From positions 1 through 17,400 of the forward strand of contig CAUEMA010000026.1 in NCBI GenBank assembly GCA_959018755.1: 17,400 nt of DNA, written 5' to 3'. Position 1 is the first letter of the stretch. Each line of letters begins with the position of its first letter. A model generated the notes under the pieces. It searched no databases, was not told the origin of the DNA, and saw nothing but the letters and a program-made list of their open reading frames with translations. Of the stretch, positions 1-7,580 are shown one piece after another. Position numbers and translations under genes: made by a program. Origin of the DNA: an uncultured Collinsella sp. (GTDB taxonomy: Bacteria > Actinomycetota > Coriobacteriia > Coriobacteriales > Coriobacteriaceae).

Positions 1-27
1 AAGATGACGGGGCGGAATGTCAGTCCT

Positions 28-47
28 GGTCTAACAGAGCCTTTTTT
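28..47 (+). terminator. Possible intrinsic terminator of a gene ending left of the window
   Basis: A short stem GGTCT / AGAGCC with one bulged G and an AAC loop is followed directly by six T. It reads as a plus-strand terminator. No plus-strand gene is visible between the window edge and this point, so it would serve a gene that ends outside the window. The stem is short, so this is a weak call. Confidence 0.35.
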
Positions 48-86
48 AATCCCCGTCCCAGAAAAATCATCCCTCGGCGACTGGGG

Positions 87-2837
87 CTAGGCTTTCTTTG
101 CGGGCTTTTTCTTCTTGCTCGGCATCGAGACCTTAATACCCTGAGCGGACTTGGTCACCCGCGAACGTTTGGTGCCCGCACCTTTCTTTTTCTTGGGCTG
201 GGCCTTTTCCACACCCTCGAGCGCGCGAACCTCGGCCTCGCGAGCGGTGCGCTCCTCACGGCGCTGCGCCATATCGGCGGCGACGCGCTTGGCAAAACGC
301 TGGGCAGTTGAGCCCGTCGAGCTCACCTTGCCGCCGCCACGACCCAGACGGACGCGAACGCCGCGGCCAAAGCCGGTGGCAGCATGGCGACGACGCGGCT
401 TAAGCGAATCCATCATCGTGGCGAGCTTAAAGAACACCGTGCAGGTAAAGACGACGATCGCCAGTAAGATAACCGCCTCACCCGTCGACAGGTTGGCGAT
501 GGACAGCAGCTGCGGGAATCCGATAACACCCGCCAGGATGCCGACGACGACAAACACAAAAAGCACCACACGCAAGGGCGTAAGCGGCTGCGAGATACGC
601 CAGATCAGACTCACACTCGCCGCACACGACGTAAGCAGGCACATGGTCGAAAGCGTGAGCTGGTTAAAGCCAAACACGCGCGCTACAAAGATATCGAGCG
701 CCGCAGCCATAATAACCGCCAGCGACGCCGGCAACGCACGCTTGAGCACGTTGGTCAAGAATGACCCCTTCACGCGGGTTTTGTTGGGCTCCAAACCCAG
801 CACAAAGCCCGGCGCGCCGATGCAGAAGAAGTTGATGAGTGTCATCTGAATCGGCTCGAAGGGATACGGCGGAAACGCGATGCACAGCGCCGCCAGGCCC
901 ATCGAGAACAGCGTCTTAGTCAAGAACAGCGCCGCAGAGCGCTGCAGGTTGTTGATGGAGCGACGGCCCTCAGCCACCACGGCGGGCATCGAGGCAAAAT
1001 CGTTGTCGACCAGCACGATCTCGGCCACGTTGCGCGCAGCATCGGAACCGGCGGCCATGGCCACGGAGCAGTCGGCCTCCTTGAGCGCCAGCACGTCGTT
1101 GACGCCGTCGCCCGTCATGGCAACGGTATGGTCGCGACGCTTGAGCGCCTGCACGAGTTCGCGCTTTTGCTGCGGCGTCACGCGACCAAAGACGTGATAG
1201 CGGTCCACCGCCGCATCAATCTTGGACGGCGTATCAAGCGTCGTGGCGTCGACGTAGGCATCGGCCCCCGGAACGCCCACCACGCGCGCGATCGATGACA
1301 CCGTGCGTGGGTCGTCGCCGCTGATCACGTTGAGGGTCACACCCTGCTCGTTAAAGTAGCCGATGGTCTCGGCAGCCGAGGTACGGATCTCGTCGCGAAT
1401 GGTCACAAAGCCGACGGGCTCGGCCTCGCCCGCCATATCGCCGTCGGGCGTAAAGCCGTCCACACGGGCCACAACAAGCACGCGGCAGATGTCGGCAAGC
1501 TCGGCCACACGATTCTCGACCTGCGCAAAGACGCGCTCCGAAAGCACAAATTGCGCTGCGCCCATCACATAGGAGCCCTGCGCAAACGAGGCGCCGCTCC
1601 ACTTTTTGGACGAAGAGAACGGAATGACCGCCAGCGGCTCGGAAACCTCGACCGGGCGGTCAGCGTAATAGTTGAGCAGCGCCTGACAGGTCTCGTTGGC
1701 GTCTGCCGAGGTGGCACGCGCCACGTTGGCGAGCGCAAAATCGAGGACCGTGGTCTCGACGGGGACAGCTGCCTCGTCCGAGTCCGCGCCAAAGCCAACG
1801 CCCTCAACAGGCAGCGGGTAGGTACCCTCGACCTCCATACGGCCCGAAGTAATGGTGCCCGTCTTGTCCAGGCACAGCACGTCGACGCGCGCGAGCGTCT
1901 CGATACAGTAGAGCTGCTGCGCGAGTACCTTGCGGCGCGCCAGACGCACCGTGGCGATGGCAAGCACCGACGAAGTCAGCAGCACCAGGCCCTGCGGAAT
2001 CATGCCCAAAAGAGCGCCCACCGTAGACAGCAGCGCCGACGAAGGCACGCGACCGGCAAGCAGCTCGGAAAAACACCACGAAAGCGCGCTATCGCCCGGC
2101 GTACCGGCGGCATCCCACAGCTCGCTCACGCTCGAGGCAAAGAGCGCCAGGCCGAGCGGAATCATAATGAGGCTCGCAAAGCGCACGATGGCGTTGAGCG
2201 CATTCATGATCTCGGAATTGACCTTTTTGACGTACTTGGCCTCGTTGTTGATCTTGGCCACGTAGTTGTCGGCGCCAACATGGATCACGCGGGCGCGCAG
2301 CAGGCCCGAGTCGATAAAGCTGCCGCTCATGAGCTCGGAGCCGGGCTGCTTTTTGATGAGATCGCTCTCGCCCGTCAGCAGGCTCTCGTTCACGAGTGCC
2401 TCACCCGAAACCACCACGGCGTCGGCCGGAATCTGGTCACCGCGCCCCAAGCGGATGATGTCATCGAGCACGATCTGGTCCAAGTCGAGCTCCACCTCGG
2501 CACCGTCGCGCACCGCGATGGCCTTCTTAGAGGTCAGCAGCGTAAGCTTATCGACCATCTTCTTGGAGCGCATGGACTGGATGACGCCGATAGCGGTATT
2601 CAAAAACACCACGAACAGGAACGTGAGGTTCTTGAACGATCCGGTCAGCAACACCAAAATCGCCAAGACAGCGTTGATCAAGTTAAACAGCGTGCAGAGG
2701 TTCTCGATGATGAGCTCTTTGACCGATTTGGTCTTAAGCTCCATGTTGCGGTTGATCTTACCGGCGGCGATGCGCTCCTCGACCTCGGCGGTCGAGAGTC
2801 CGTGCTCGATATCCGTTGCTGCCATACCTTGTCCCAT
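87..2837 (-). CDS. P-type cation-transporting ATPase (HAD-IC family, CtpE-like) with basic C-terminal tail
   Basis: Membrane pump that couples ATP hydrolysis to cation transport through an aspartyl-phosphate intermediate. Numbered from the ATG at 2837 (916 aa), the actuator TGES motif is at about residues 155-158. The phosphorylation motif DKTGT starts at D324 and the hinge motif TGDGVND lies near residue 577. The M4 helix carries IPQGL where Ca2+/Mg2+ pumps usually have PEGL. This and the overall length recall the actinobacterial CtpE-like group, so calcium or another divalent ion is the best guess, but the substrate cannot be read from sequence. After the last membrane helix come about 107 residues with 33 Lys/Arg and only 8 Asp/Glu. 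The frame stays open up to 2927, but that part overlaps tRNA-Arg and its terminator, so the start must be the ATG at 2837 or the one at 2825. Neither has a strong Shine-Dalgarno sequence. No clear promoter of its own is seen, so read-through from the tRNA promoter is possible. Confidence 0.93.
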   Translation of the reverse strand: MGQGMAATDIEHGLSTAEVEERIAAGKINRNMELKTKSVKELIIENLCTLFNLINAVLAILVLLTGSFKNLTFLFVVFLNTAIGVIQSMRSKKMVDKLTLLTSKKAIAVRDGAEVELDLDQIVLDDIIRLGRGDQIPADAVVVSGEALVNESLLTGESDLIKKQPGSELMSGSFIDSGLLRARVIHVGADNYVAKINNEAKYVKKVNSEIMNALNAIVRFASLIMIPLGLALFASSVSELWDAAGTPGDSALSWCFSELLAGRVPSSALLSTVGALLGMIPQGLVLLTSSVLAIATVRLARRKVLAQQLYCIETLARVDVLCLDKTGTITSGRMEVEGTYPLPVEGVGFGADSDEAAVPVETTVLDFALANVARATSADANETCQALLNYYADRPVEVSEPLAVIPFSSSKKWSGASFAQGSYVMGAAQFVLSERVFAQVENRVAELADICRVLVVARVDGFTPDGDMAGEAEPVGFVTIRDEIRTSAAETIGYFNEQGVTLNVISGDDPRTVSSIARVVGVPGADAYVDATTLDTPSKIDAAVDRYHVFGRVTPQQKRELVQALKRRDHTVAMTGDGVNDVLALKEADCSVAMAAGSDAARNVAEIVLVDNDFASMPAVVAEGRRSINNLQRSAALFLTKTLFSMGLAALCIAFPPYPFEPIQMTLINFFCIGAPGFVLGLEPNKTRVKGSFLTNVLKRALPASLAVIMAAALDIFVARVFGFNQLTLSTMCLLTSCAASVSLIWRISQPLTPLRVVLFVFVVVGILAGVIGFPQLLSIANLSTGEAVILLAIVVFTCTVFFKLATMMDSLKPRRRHAATGFGRGVRVRLGRGGGKVSSTGSTAQRFAKRVAADMAQRREERTAREAEVRALEGVEKAQPKKKKGAGTKRSRVTKSAQGIKVSMPSKKKKPAKKA

Positions 2838-2854
2838 CACGTCGCGTCGGTATA

Positions 2855-2889
2855 AGAAAACCGCCCGGACCATGCGAGGTTCGGACGGT
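2855..2889 (-). terminator. Intrinsic terminator of tRNA-Arg(CCG)
   Basis: On the minus strand a 12-position stem (arms 2878-2889 and 2860-2871, one G-U pair and one mismatch) with a 6-nt loop is followed by TTTTCTT. It lies 14 nt past the tRNA 3' end. It also sits only about 18 nt before the start codon of the downstream ATPase gene, so leakage or a promoter after it is needed for ATPase expression. Confidence 0.75.
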
Positions 2890-2903
2890 CTTACGTTCGA
2901 GGG

Positions 2904-2977
2904 TGCCCCATGTTGGATTCGAACCAACGGCCTTCTGCTCCGGAGGCAGACGCTCTAATCCCCTGAGCTAATAGGGC
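2904..2977 (-). tRNA. tRNA-Arg, anticodon CCG
   Basis: Full cloverleaf on the minus strand. The acceptor arms GCCCTAT / ATGGGGC pair with one G-U. The D stem is GCTC/GAGC. The anticodon stem TCTGC/GCAGA surrounds loop CTCCGGA (anticodon CCG, reading CGG). The T arm is GTTGG-TTCGAAT-CCAAC and the discriminator base is A. The 3' CCA is not encoded; the next bases are CCC. Confidence 0.95.
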
Positions 2978-2988
2978 GAACGATTGGC

Positions 2989-3018
2989 ATTATACCCAAG
3001 TGCGCCACGGGCTAACAA
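2989..3018 (-). promoter_or_regulatory. Promoter of tRNA-Arg(CCG)
   Basis: On the minus strand a perfect TATAAT (2989-2994) is preceded by TTGTTA (3013-3018) with an 18-bp spacer. The -10 box ends 11 nt before the tRNA 5' end, a normal layout for a tRNA gene. Confidence 0.75.
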
Positions 3019-3097
3019 AAGAATAGAAAAAGCTTTGCAATTACGTGGGAGACACGGCGCAGAGGCTCACCTTAGAACGCAAAAGTGAAACAATTAG

Positions 3098-3103
3098 TAT
3101 AAA
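3098..3103 (+). promoter_or_regulatory. Candidate -10 box of the aro operon
   Basis: TATAAA lies just upstream of the aroF leader hairpin in an AT-rich spot. No convincing -35 hexamer is found at 16-18 bp; TTAGAA occurs at 20 bp. If this box is used, transcription would start near 3109-3110. It is the best plus-strand candidate in the 160 nt between the tRNA promoter and aroF. Confidence 0.4.
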
Positions 3104-3108
3104 CTCTC

Positions 3109-3183
3109 ATGCACATATATAACGGCTCGCGATGCGGGCCGTTTTTGCAAGAGCTATCCATCGAGGTGAGAGGCACACCATGA
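3109..3183 (+). CDS. Possible 24-codon leader ORF before aroF
   Basis: An ATG at 3109 opens a frame of 24 codons that runs through the leader hairpin and ends in a TGA sharing bases with the aroF start (ATGA, 3180-3183). No ribosome binding site precedes it. If transcription starts at 3109-3110 the ORF could only be read as a leaderless message. It holds one Tyr (TAT, codon 4) and one Phe (TTT, codon 12) and no run of aromatic codons, so it is not a classical attenuation peptide. It may be a chance ORF. Confidence 0.15.
   Translation: MHIYNGSRCGPFLQELSIEVRGTP
3121..3146 (+). terminator. Intrinsic terminator hairpin in the aroF leader (possible attenuator)
   Basis: A 10-bp stem with a single T-G wobble (AACGGCTCGC, 3121-3130, with GCGGGCCGTT, 3134-3143) and loop GAT is followed by a T tract (3142-3146). 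The T run is only on the plus-strand side, so it works toward aroF. It lies between the candidate -10 box and the aroF ribosome binding site, and no plus-strand gene ends just upstream. That placement suggests control of the operon by early termination. No clear antiterminator pairing was found. Confidence 0.7.
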
Positions 3184-4205
3184 TTGCGATTTTAAAGCAG
3201 AGCGCCAGCGACGAGGCCGTCGGCCATATCGTCAGCTGGATTGAGAAGAAGGGTCTCAAGACCGACGTCTCGCGCGGCGAGAACGAGACCATCATCGGCC
3301 TGGTGGGCGATACGACCAAGATCGACCCGTTCTTGCTCGAGTCCATGGATGTCGTCGAGCGCGTGCAGCGCGTCTCCGAGCCCTTTAAGCGTGCCAACCG
3401 CAAGTTCCACCCTGAGGACTCCGTCATCGACTGCGGCCACGGCGTCAAGATCGGCGGCGACCAGTTCCAGGTCATCGCCGGACCCTGCTCCGTCGAGGGC
3501 GAAAACCTCATTCGCATCGCACGCCGCGTAAAGGCCGCCGGCGCCACGATGCTGCGCGGTGGCGCCTACAAGCCCCGCACCTCCCCTTACGCCTACCAGG
3601 GCATGGGTCCCGCCGGCCTGGACCTGCTATGCGAGGCATCCGCCGAGCTCGACATGCCGATCGTCACCGAGATCATGGACCCGCGCGACGTGCAGGTCTT
3701 CTTGGATAAGAAGATCGACGTCATGCAGATCGGCGCCCGCAACGCGCAGAACTTCCCCCTGCTCAAGGAGGTCGGCAAGACCAAGACCCCGGTCCTGCTC
3801 AAGCGCGGCATGTCCGGCACCGTCGACGAGTTGCTCATGGCTGCCGAGTACATCATGAGCGAGGGCAACGACAACGTCATCCTGTGCGAGCGCGGCATTC
3901 GCACCTTCGAGACCTGCACCCGCAACACCTTCGACCTCAACGCCGTGCCGGTGCTGCACCACCTATCGCACCTGCCCGTCGTCGCCGACCCCAGCCACGC
4001 CACCGGCTACACCCGCTATGTCGAGCCCATGGCGCTCGCCGCGACTGCCTGCGGCGCCAACGGTCTGGAGATCGAGGTCCACGACGACCCGAGCCACGCT
4101 TGGTCCGACGGTGCTCAGGCCCTCACCCCCGACCAGTTCGACGACACCATGCGCCGCATCCGCGCCATCCGCGAGGTCGTCTGCCAAGAGACCGTTCAGG
4201 AGTAA
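3180..4205 (+). CDS. aroF: 3-deoxy-7-phosphoheptulonate synthase (DAHP synthase, type I beta)
   Basis: First step of the shikimate pathway: PEP plus erythrose-4-phosphate gives DAHP. It has 341 residues. Residues 1-70 form the ferredoxin-like (ACT-like) regulatory domain seen in the Thermotoga-type enzyme, where it gives feedback inhibition by tyrosine and phenylalanine. The barrel follows, with GPCSVE at 101-106, KPRTSPY at 131-137 and IGARNAQNF at 184-192. Expected metal ligands are C103, H273 (in DPSHATG), E299 and D310. The start at 3180 is set by GAGGTGAGAGG at 3163-3173. An upstream in-frame ATG at 3132 lies inside the leader hairpin and has no Shine-Dalgarno. First gene of the operon; only 3 nt separate it from tyrA. 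Confidence 0.97.
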   Translation: MIAILKQSASDEAVGHIVSWIEKKGLKTDVSRGENETIIGLVGDTTKIDPFLLESMDVVERVQRVSEPFKRANRKFHPEDSVIDCGHGVKIGGDQFQVIAGPCSVEGENLIRIARRVKAAGATMLRGGAYKPRTSPYAYQGMGPAGLDLLCEASAELDMPIVTEIMDPRDVQVFLDKKIDVMQIGARNAQNFPLLKEVGKTKTPVLLKRGMSGTVDELLMAAEYIMSEGNDNVILCERGIRTFETCTRNTFDLNAVPVLHHLSHLPVVADPSHATGYTRYVEPMALAATACGANGLEIEVHDDPSHAWSDGAQALTPDQFDDTMRRIRAIREVVCQETVQE

Positions 4206-4208
4206 CCC

Positions 4209-5123
4209 ATGGGTACGGTGAGAAACGCACGCGTCAACCAGGGTGGACCCAAGTGCGCCGGCATCGTGGGCCTGGGCCTCATCGGCGGCAGCTTTGCCCG
4301 CGGCTATGCGCAGGCGGGCGTTCGCGTGCTTGCCTGGGACCCCGACGATGACGTGATGACGGCCGCCAGCATGGGTACCGTCGCCGGCGAGCTCAACGAC
4401 GAGACGCTCGGCAAGTGCGACATCATCGTCCTTGCCTGCTATCCTAAAGGATGCATCGAGTGGCTCGAGGCCCACGCCCAGGCGCTCGCCGACGCCACCG
4501 ACACCGAAGCCATCATGGGCCCCGTGGTAATCGACACCGTGGGCGTCAAGGGCATTGTGTGCGAGCGTGCCTTTGAGCTCGCACAAGAGCACGGCTTTTA
4601 CTTTGTGGGCGCACACCCCATGGCGGGCACCCAGTTCTCGGGCTACGCGCACTCCCGCGCCGACTTGTTCCAGGGCGCACCGCTCGTGCTCGTTCCGCCT
4701 GCGGTAGACGATGCCCTTAAGCTGGAGCTCTTGGGCCAGGTGCGCGAGATGGTGCGTCCCTTGGGGTTTGGCAAGTTCAGCGTGACCACCGCCGCCGAGC
4801 ACGACCGCGTGATCGCATTTACGAGCCAGCTCGCACACGTGGTGTCCAACGCCTACGTAAAGAGCCCCACCGCCCAGGTCCACCACGGCTTTTCAGCCGG
4901 TAGCTACCGCGACCTCACGCGCGTGGCACACCTCAACCCGCAGATGTGGTCCGAGCTCATGATTGACGACGCCGACGCTCTCGCCTTCGAGATCGACCAT
5001 CTGATCGATTCGCTCGGCGCCTACAGCCGTGCGCTCAAGAACCGCGACCAGCGTTATCTTGAGAATCTCCTTGCCGAGGGCGATCGCATCAAGCGCGCAC
5101 TCGACGACGAGAGCGCCCACTAG
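4209..5123 (+). CDS. tyrA: Prephenate dehydrogenase
   Basis: Oxidises prephenate to 4-hydroxyphenylpyruvate in the tyrosine branch, or arogenate to tyrosine if it prefers that substrate. Sequence alone does not decide this. It has 304 residues. The nucleotide-binding motif GLGLIGGS is at 21-28. The family motif HPMAGT is at 136-141, followed by SG. The helical dimer domain carries EHDR at 197-200, SQLAH at 206-210 and GSYRDLTRVA at 231-240. There is no chorismate mutase domain in front and no ACT domain behind, so it is a catalytic core only. Its Shine-Dalgarno AGGAG (4198-4202) overlaps the aroF stop region, suggesting coupled translation. Confidence 0.95.
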   Translation: MGTVRNARVNQGGPKCAGIVGLGLIGGSFARGYAQAGVRVLAWDPDDDVMTAASMGTVAGELNDETLGKCDIIVLACYPKGCIEWLEAHAQALADATDTEAIMGPVVIDTVGVKGIVCERAFELAQEHGFYFVGAHPMAGTQFSGYAHSRADLFQGAPLVLVPPAVDDALKLELLGQVREMVRPLGFGKFSVTTAAEHDRVIAFTSQLAHVVSNAYVKSPTAQVHHGFSAGSYRDLTRVAHLNPQMWSELMIDDADALAFEIDHLIDSLGAYSRALKNRDQRYLENLLAEGDRIKRALDDESAH

Positions 5124-5159
5124 ACCACCTATCACGCCAGGTCGAAAGGACCATAGCTT

Positions 5160-6266
5160 ATGGCGATTACCATCGATATCGACACCGCACGCCCCTACCA
5201 GGTACACGTGGGCACGTTTTTGCTGGAGCAGGCAGGGCCACTCGTTCGCGCCACCGCCGGAGGCACCCGCGCCGTCATCGTGACGGACACCAACGTGGGC
5301 CCGCTCTACCAGATGCCCGTTAAGCAGAGCCTGGAGGCGTCAGGCTATGAGGTAAGCATTTGCACCTTCGAGGCCGGCGAGGTACACAAGCGCGCCGAGA
5401 CCTACGTTGCCATTCTTGAGTTTGTAGCCGAGCACGAGCTTTCGCGCTCCGACGTGATCGTGGCACTCGGCGGCGGCGTCGTGGGCGACGTAGCCGGCTT
5501 TGTGGCCGCCACCTACATGCGCGGCTGCAAGTTTGTGCAGATCCCCACGAGTCTGCTCGCTATGGTGGACTCGTCGGTGGGCGGCAAGACGGCCATCGAC
5601 CTGGCTGCCGGCAAGAACCTAGCTGGCGCCTTTTGGCAGCCAAGTGTTGTCATCGCTGACGTGGGATGCCTTGCCACCCTCACGCCCGAGCAGTTCGCCG
5701 ACGGCTGCGGCGAAGTCGTCAAGCACGCCGTGATCGCCGACCCCGAGCTCTTCGCCGAGCTGGAGAAGACCCCGCTCACGCTTGAGCTGCTGAACCGCGA
5801 CGTGGCCCGCGTGGCGCTCATAATCGCCCGCAATATCGACATTAAGCGCGCCGTGGTCGTTGCCGACGAACGCGAAACCAATCAGCGCAAGCTCCTCAAC
5901 TTTGGCCACAGCGCCGGGCACGCCGTCGAAGCCTGCGAGCACTTTGAGCTGGGACACGGCAACTGCGTGTCGATCGGCATGGGCATCATCACGCGTGCCG
6001 CAGCCCTGCACGGCATTTGCGATGCCGAGCTGCCCGGTCGCATCGAGGAGCTCTGCGCCCGTCATGGCCTCAAGACCCGCTGTGAGCTTTCGGCCGACGC
6101 CATCTTTGCCGAGGCGCTGCACGACAAAAAACGCGCCGGTGACACCATCGATCTGGTGATTCCGCACGGTATTGGCCGCTGCAGCATCGACCGCACGCCG
6201 CTTTCCACCTTCCATGATTTAATTGCCGAGGGCCTCGGCCAGAAGGGAGACGCATCCGTATGCTAG
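5160..6266 (+). CDS. aroB: 3-dehydroquinate synthase
   Basis: Second shikimate step: converts DAHP to 3-dehydroquinate using NAD+ and a divalent metal. It has 368 residues, a usual length. The glycine-rich NAD site is GGGVVGD (104-110). Substrate contacts lie in the SSVGGKTAID stretch (138-147). The expected zinc ligands are E185 (in CGEVVKHA), H250 (in NFGHSAGH) and H266 (in LGHGN). The ATG at 5160 follows AAAGGA at 5144-5149. The 3' end overlaps the start of aroA by 7 nt, so the two are translationally linked. Confidence 0.97.
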   Translation: MAITIDIDTARPYQVHVGTFLLEQAGPLVRATAGGTRAVIVTDTNVGPLYQMPVKQSLEASGYEVSICTFEAGEVHKRAETYVAILEFVAEHELSRSDVIVALGGGVVGDVAGFVAATYMRGCKFVQIPTSLLAMVDSSVGGKTAIDLAAGKNLAGAFWQPSVVIADVGCLATLTPEQFADGCGEVVKHAVIADPELFAELEKTPLTLELLNRDVARVALIIARNIDIKRAVVVADERETNQRKLLNFGHSAGHAVEACEHFELGHGNCVSIGMGIITRAAALHGICDAELPGRIEELCARHGLKTRCELSADAIFAEALHDKKRAGDTIDLVIPHGIGRCSIDRTPLSTFHDLIAEGLGQKGDASVC

Positions 6267-7579
6267 CCCGCATCACCCCCTCCCCGCTCAAGGGCACCGT
6301 TCCCGCCATCGCGTCCAAGTCGATGGCGCACCGCCTCATCATCTGTGCCGCACTCGCCAACGGCGAGACGCACGTCACTTGCAACACCACCTGCGCCGAT
6401 ATCGAGGCCACGGTGCGCTGCCTCACGGCCCTGGGTGCCCGCATCGAGACCGTCGAGGACGGGTTCCAAGTCCATCCCACCATGAAGAGTATTGAGTTTG
6501 GCCTGCTCAAGGCACTTGCGGGCGGCACGCTCGACTGCGGCGAGAGCGGCTCCACGCTCCGCTTTATGCTGCCCGTCGCCTGCGCGCTGGGGGCAGAGGC
6601 CACCTTTGTGGGCCAGGGCCGCCTGGGCGCACGCCCCCTCTCCCCGCTCTCCGACGAGATCATTGCCGCCGGCTGCGACCTGCAGGGTCTGGGCGGCTTC
6701 CCGCTCAAGACAAGCGGCCGCATGCGCCCGGGCACCTTTATCCTGCCGGGCAATGTGAGCTCGCAGTACATCTCCGGCTTGCTGCTGGCAGCCCCGCTTT
6801 TGGCCCAGCCCTCCTGCGTGCAGGTAACCGGCCTTATCGAGAGCCGCCCCTATATCAACCTGACCATCCAGGCCATGAAGGCCTTCGGCGTCGAGGTCAA
6901 CGTCGAGCGTATCCCCGCCAAGGACGGCCAGCCCGAGATCACGAACTTCCGCGTGGACAGCGGCTCGTACCGCACTCCAGGCAACGTTGCTGTCGAAGGC
7001 GACTGGTCCAACGCCGCCTTTTGGCTGTGTGCCGGCGCCATCGGTACCGACCCCATCACTGTCGAAGGTGTGTCGCTCAGCTCTGCGCAAGGCGACCGCA
7101 ACGTGCTTGCCGCGCTCTCGCGCTTTGGCGCCCGCATCGTGCGCTCCACCAACGCCGCCACCGTGCAGTCCGACAAGCTCGCCGGCTTTGAGATGAGCGC
7201 GCACGACATCCCCGACTTGGTGCCCGTTATCTCTGCCGTGGCATCGCTGGCGCAAGGCCGCACGTTCATCCGCGACTGCGCCCGCCTGCGCATCAAGGAA
7301 TCCGACCGTCTGGCCACCACCACCCGCGAGCTCACCGCACTGGGCGCACAGGTGCGCATTGCCGGCGACGACCTCATCATCAAGGGTGTCGACGCCTTTA
7401 CCGGCGGCGAGGTCGATTCGCACAACGACCACCGCATCGCCATGATGGCCGCCATCGCTGCGAGCCGCGCCACTGGCGAAGTCGTGATCCACGGCGCCGA
7501 GGCCGTCAACAAGTCCTATCCTGATTTCTTTGACCACTACCGCCTGCTGGGCGGCAAGGTCACGCTCGAGGAGGAATAG
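6260..7579 (+). CDS. aroA: 3-phosphoshikimate 1-carboxyvinyltransferase (EPSP synthase)
   Basis: Joins PEP to shikimate-3-phosphate to make EPSP. It has 439 residues in two similar half-domains. Near the N-terminus KSMAHR (20-25) replaces the commoner KSxSHR. The PEP loop reads CGESGSTLRF (93-102), a form seen in Firmicute-type enzymes rather than the E. coli NAGTAMR form. Also visible are RP at 125-126, DIPDL with catalytic D319, RIKESDRL (344-351) and SHNDHRIAM (387-395). Whether the PEP-loop variant alters glyphosate response cannot be told from sequence. The ATG at 6260 has AGAAGGGAG upstream and lies inside the end of aroB. Confidence 0.97.
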   Translation: MLARITPSPLKGTVPAIASKSMAHRLIICAALANGETHVTCNTTCADIEATVRCLTALGARIETVEDGFQVHPTMKSIEFGLLKALAGGTLDCGESGSTLRFMLPVACALGAEATFVGQGRLGARPLSPLSDEIIAAGCDLQGLGGFPLKTSGRMRPGTFILPGNVSSQYISGLLLAAPLLAQPSCVQVTGLIESRPYINLTIQAMKAFGVEVNVERIPAKDGQPEITNFRVDSGSYRTPGNVAVEGDWSNAAFWLCAGAIGTDPITVEGVSLSSAQGDRNVLAALSRFGARIVRSTNAATVQSDKLAGFEMSAHDIPDLVPVISAVASLAQGRTFIRDCARLRIKESDRLATTTRELTALGAQVRIAGDDLIIKGVDAFTGGEVDSHNDHRIAMMAAIAASRATGEVVIHGAEAVNKSYPDFFDHYRLLGGKVTLEEE

Positions 7580-7580
7580 C

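Noticed and set aside
1551..2855. A 434-codon plus-strand frame opposite the P-type ATPase
   Set aside because: The ATPase carries TGES, DKTGT and GDGVND on the other strand; the antisense product is rich in Arg, His and Gln with no recognisable domain.
2838..2927. N-terminal extension of the P-type ATPase to 2927
   Set aside because: It would overlap tRNA-Arg(CCG) and its terminator, and the extra residues do not resemble the family.
3000..3180. T-box or other long riboswitch before aroF
   Set aside because: The leader is too short and no T-box core or specifier loop is visible; only the terminator hairpin is supported.
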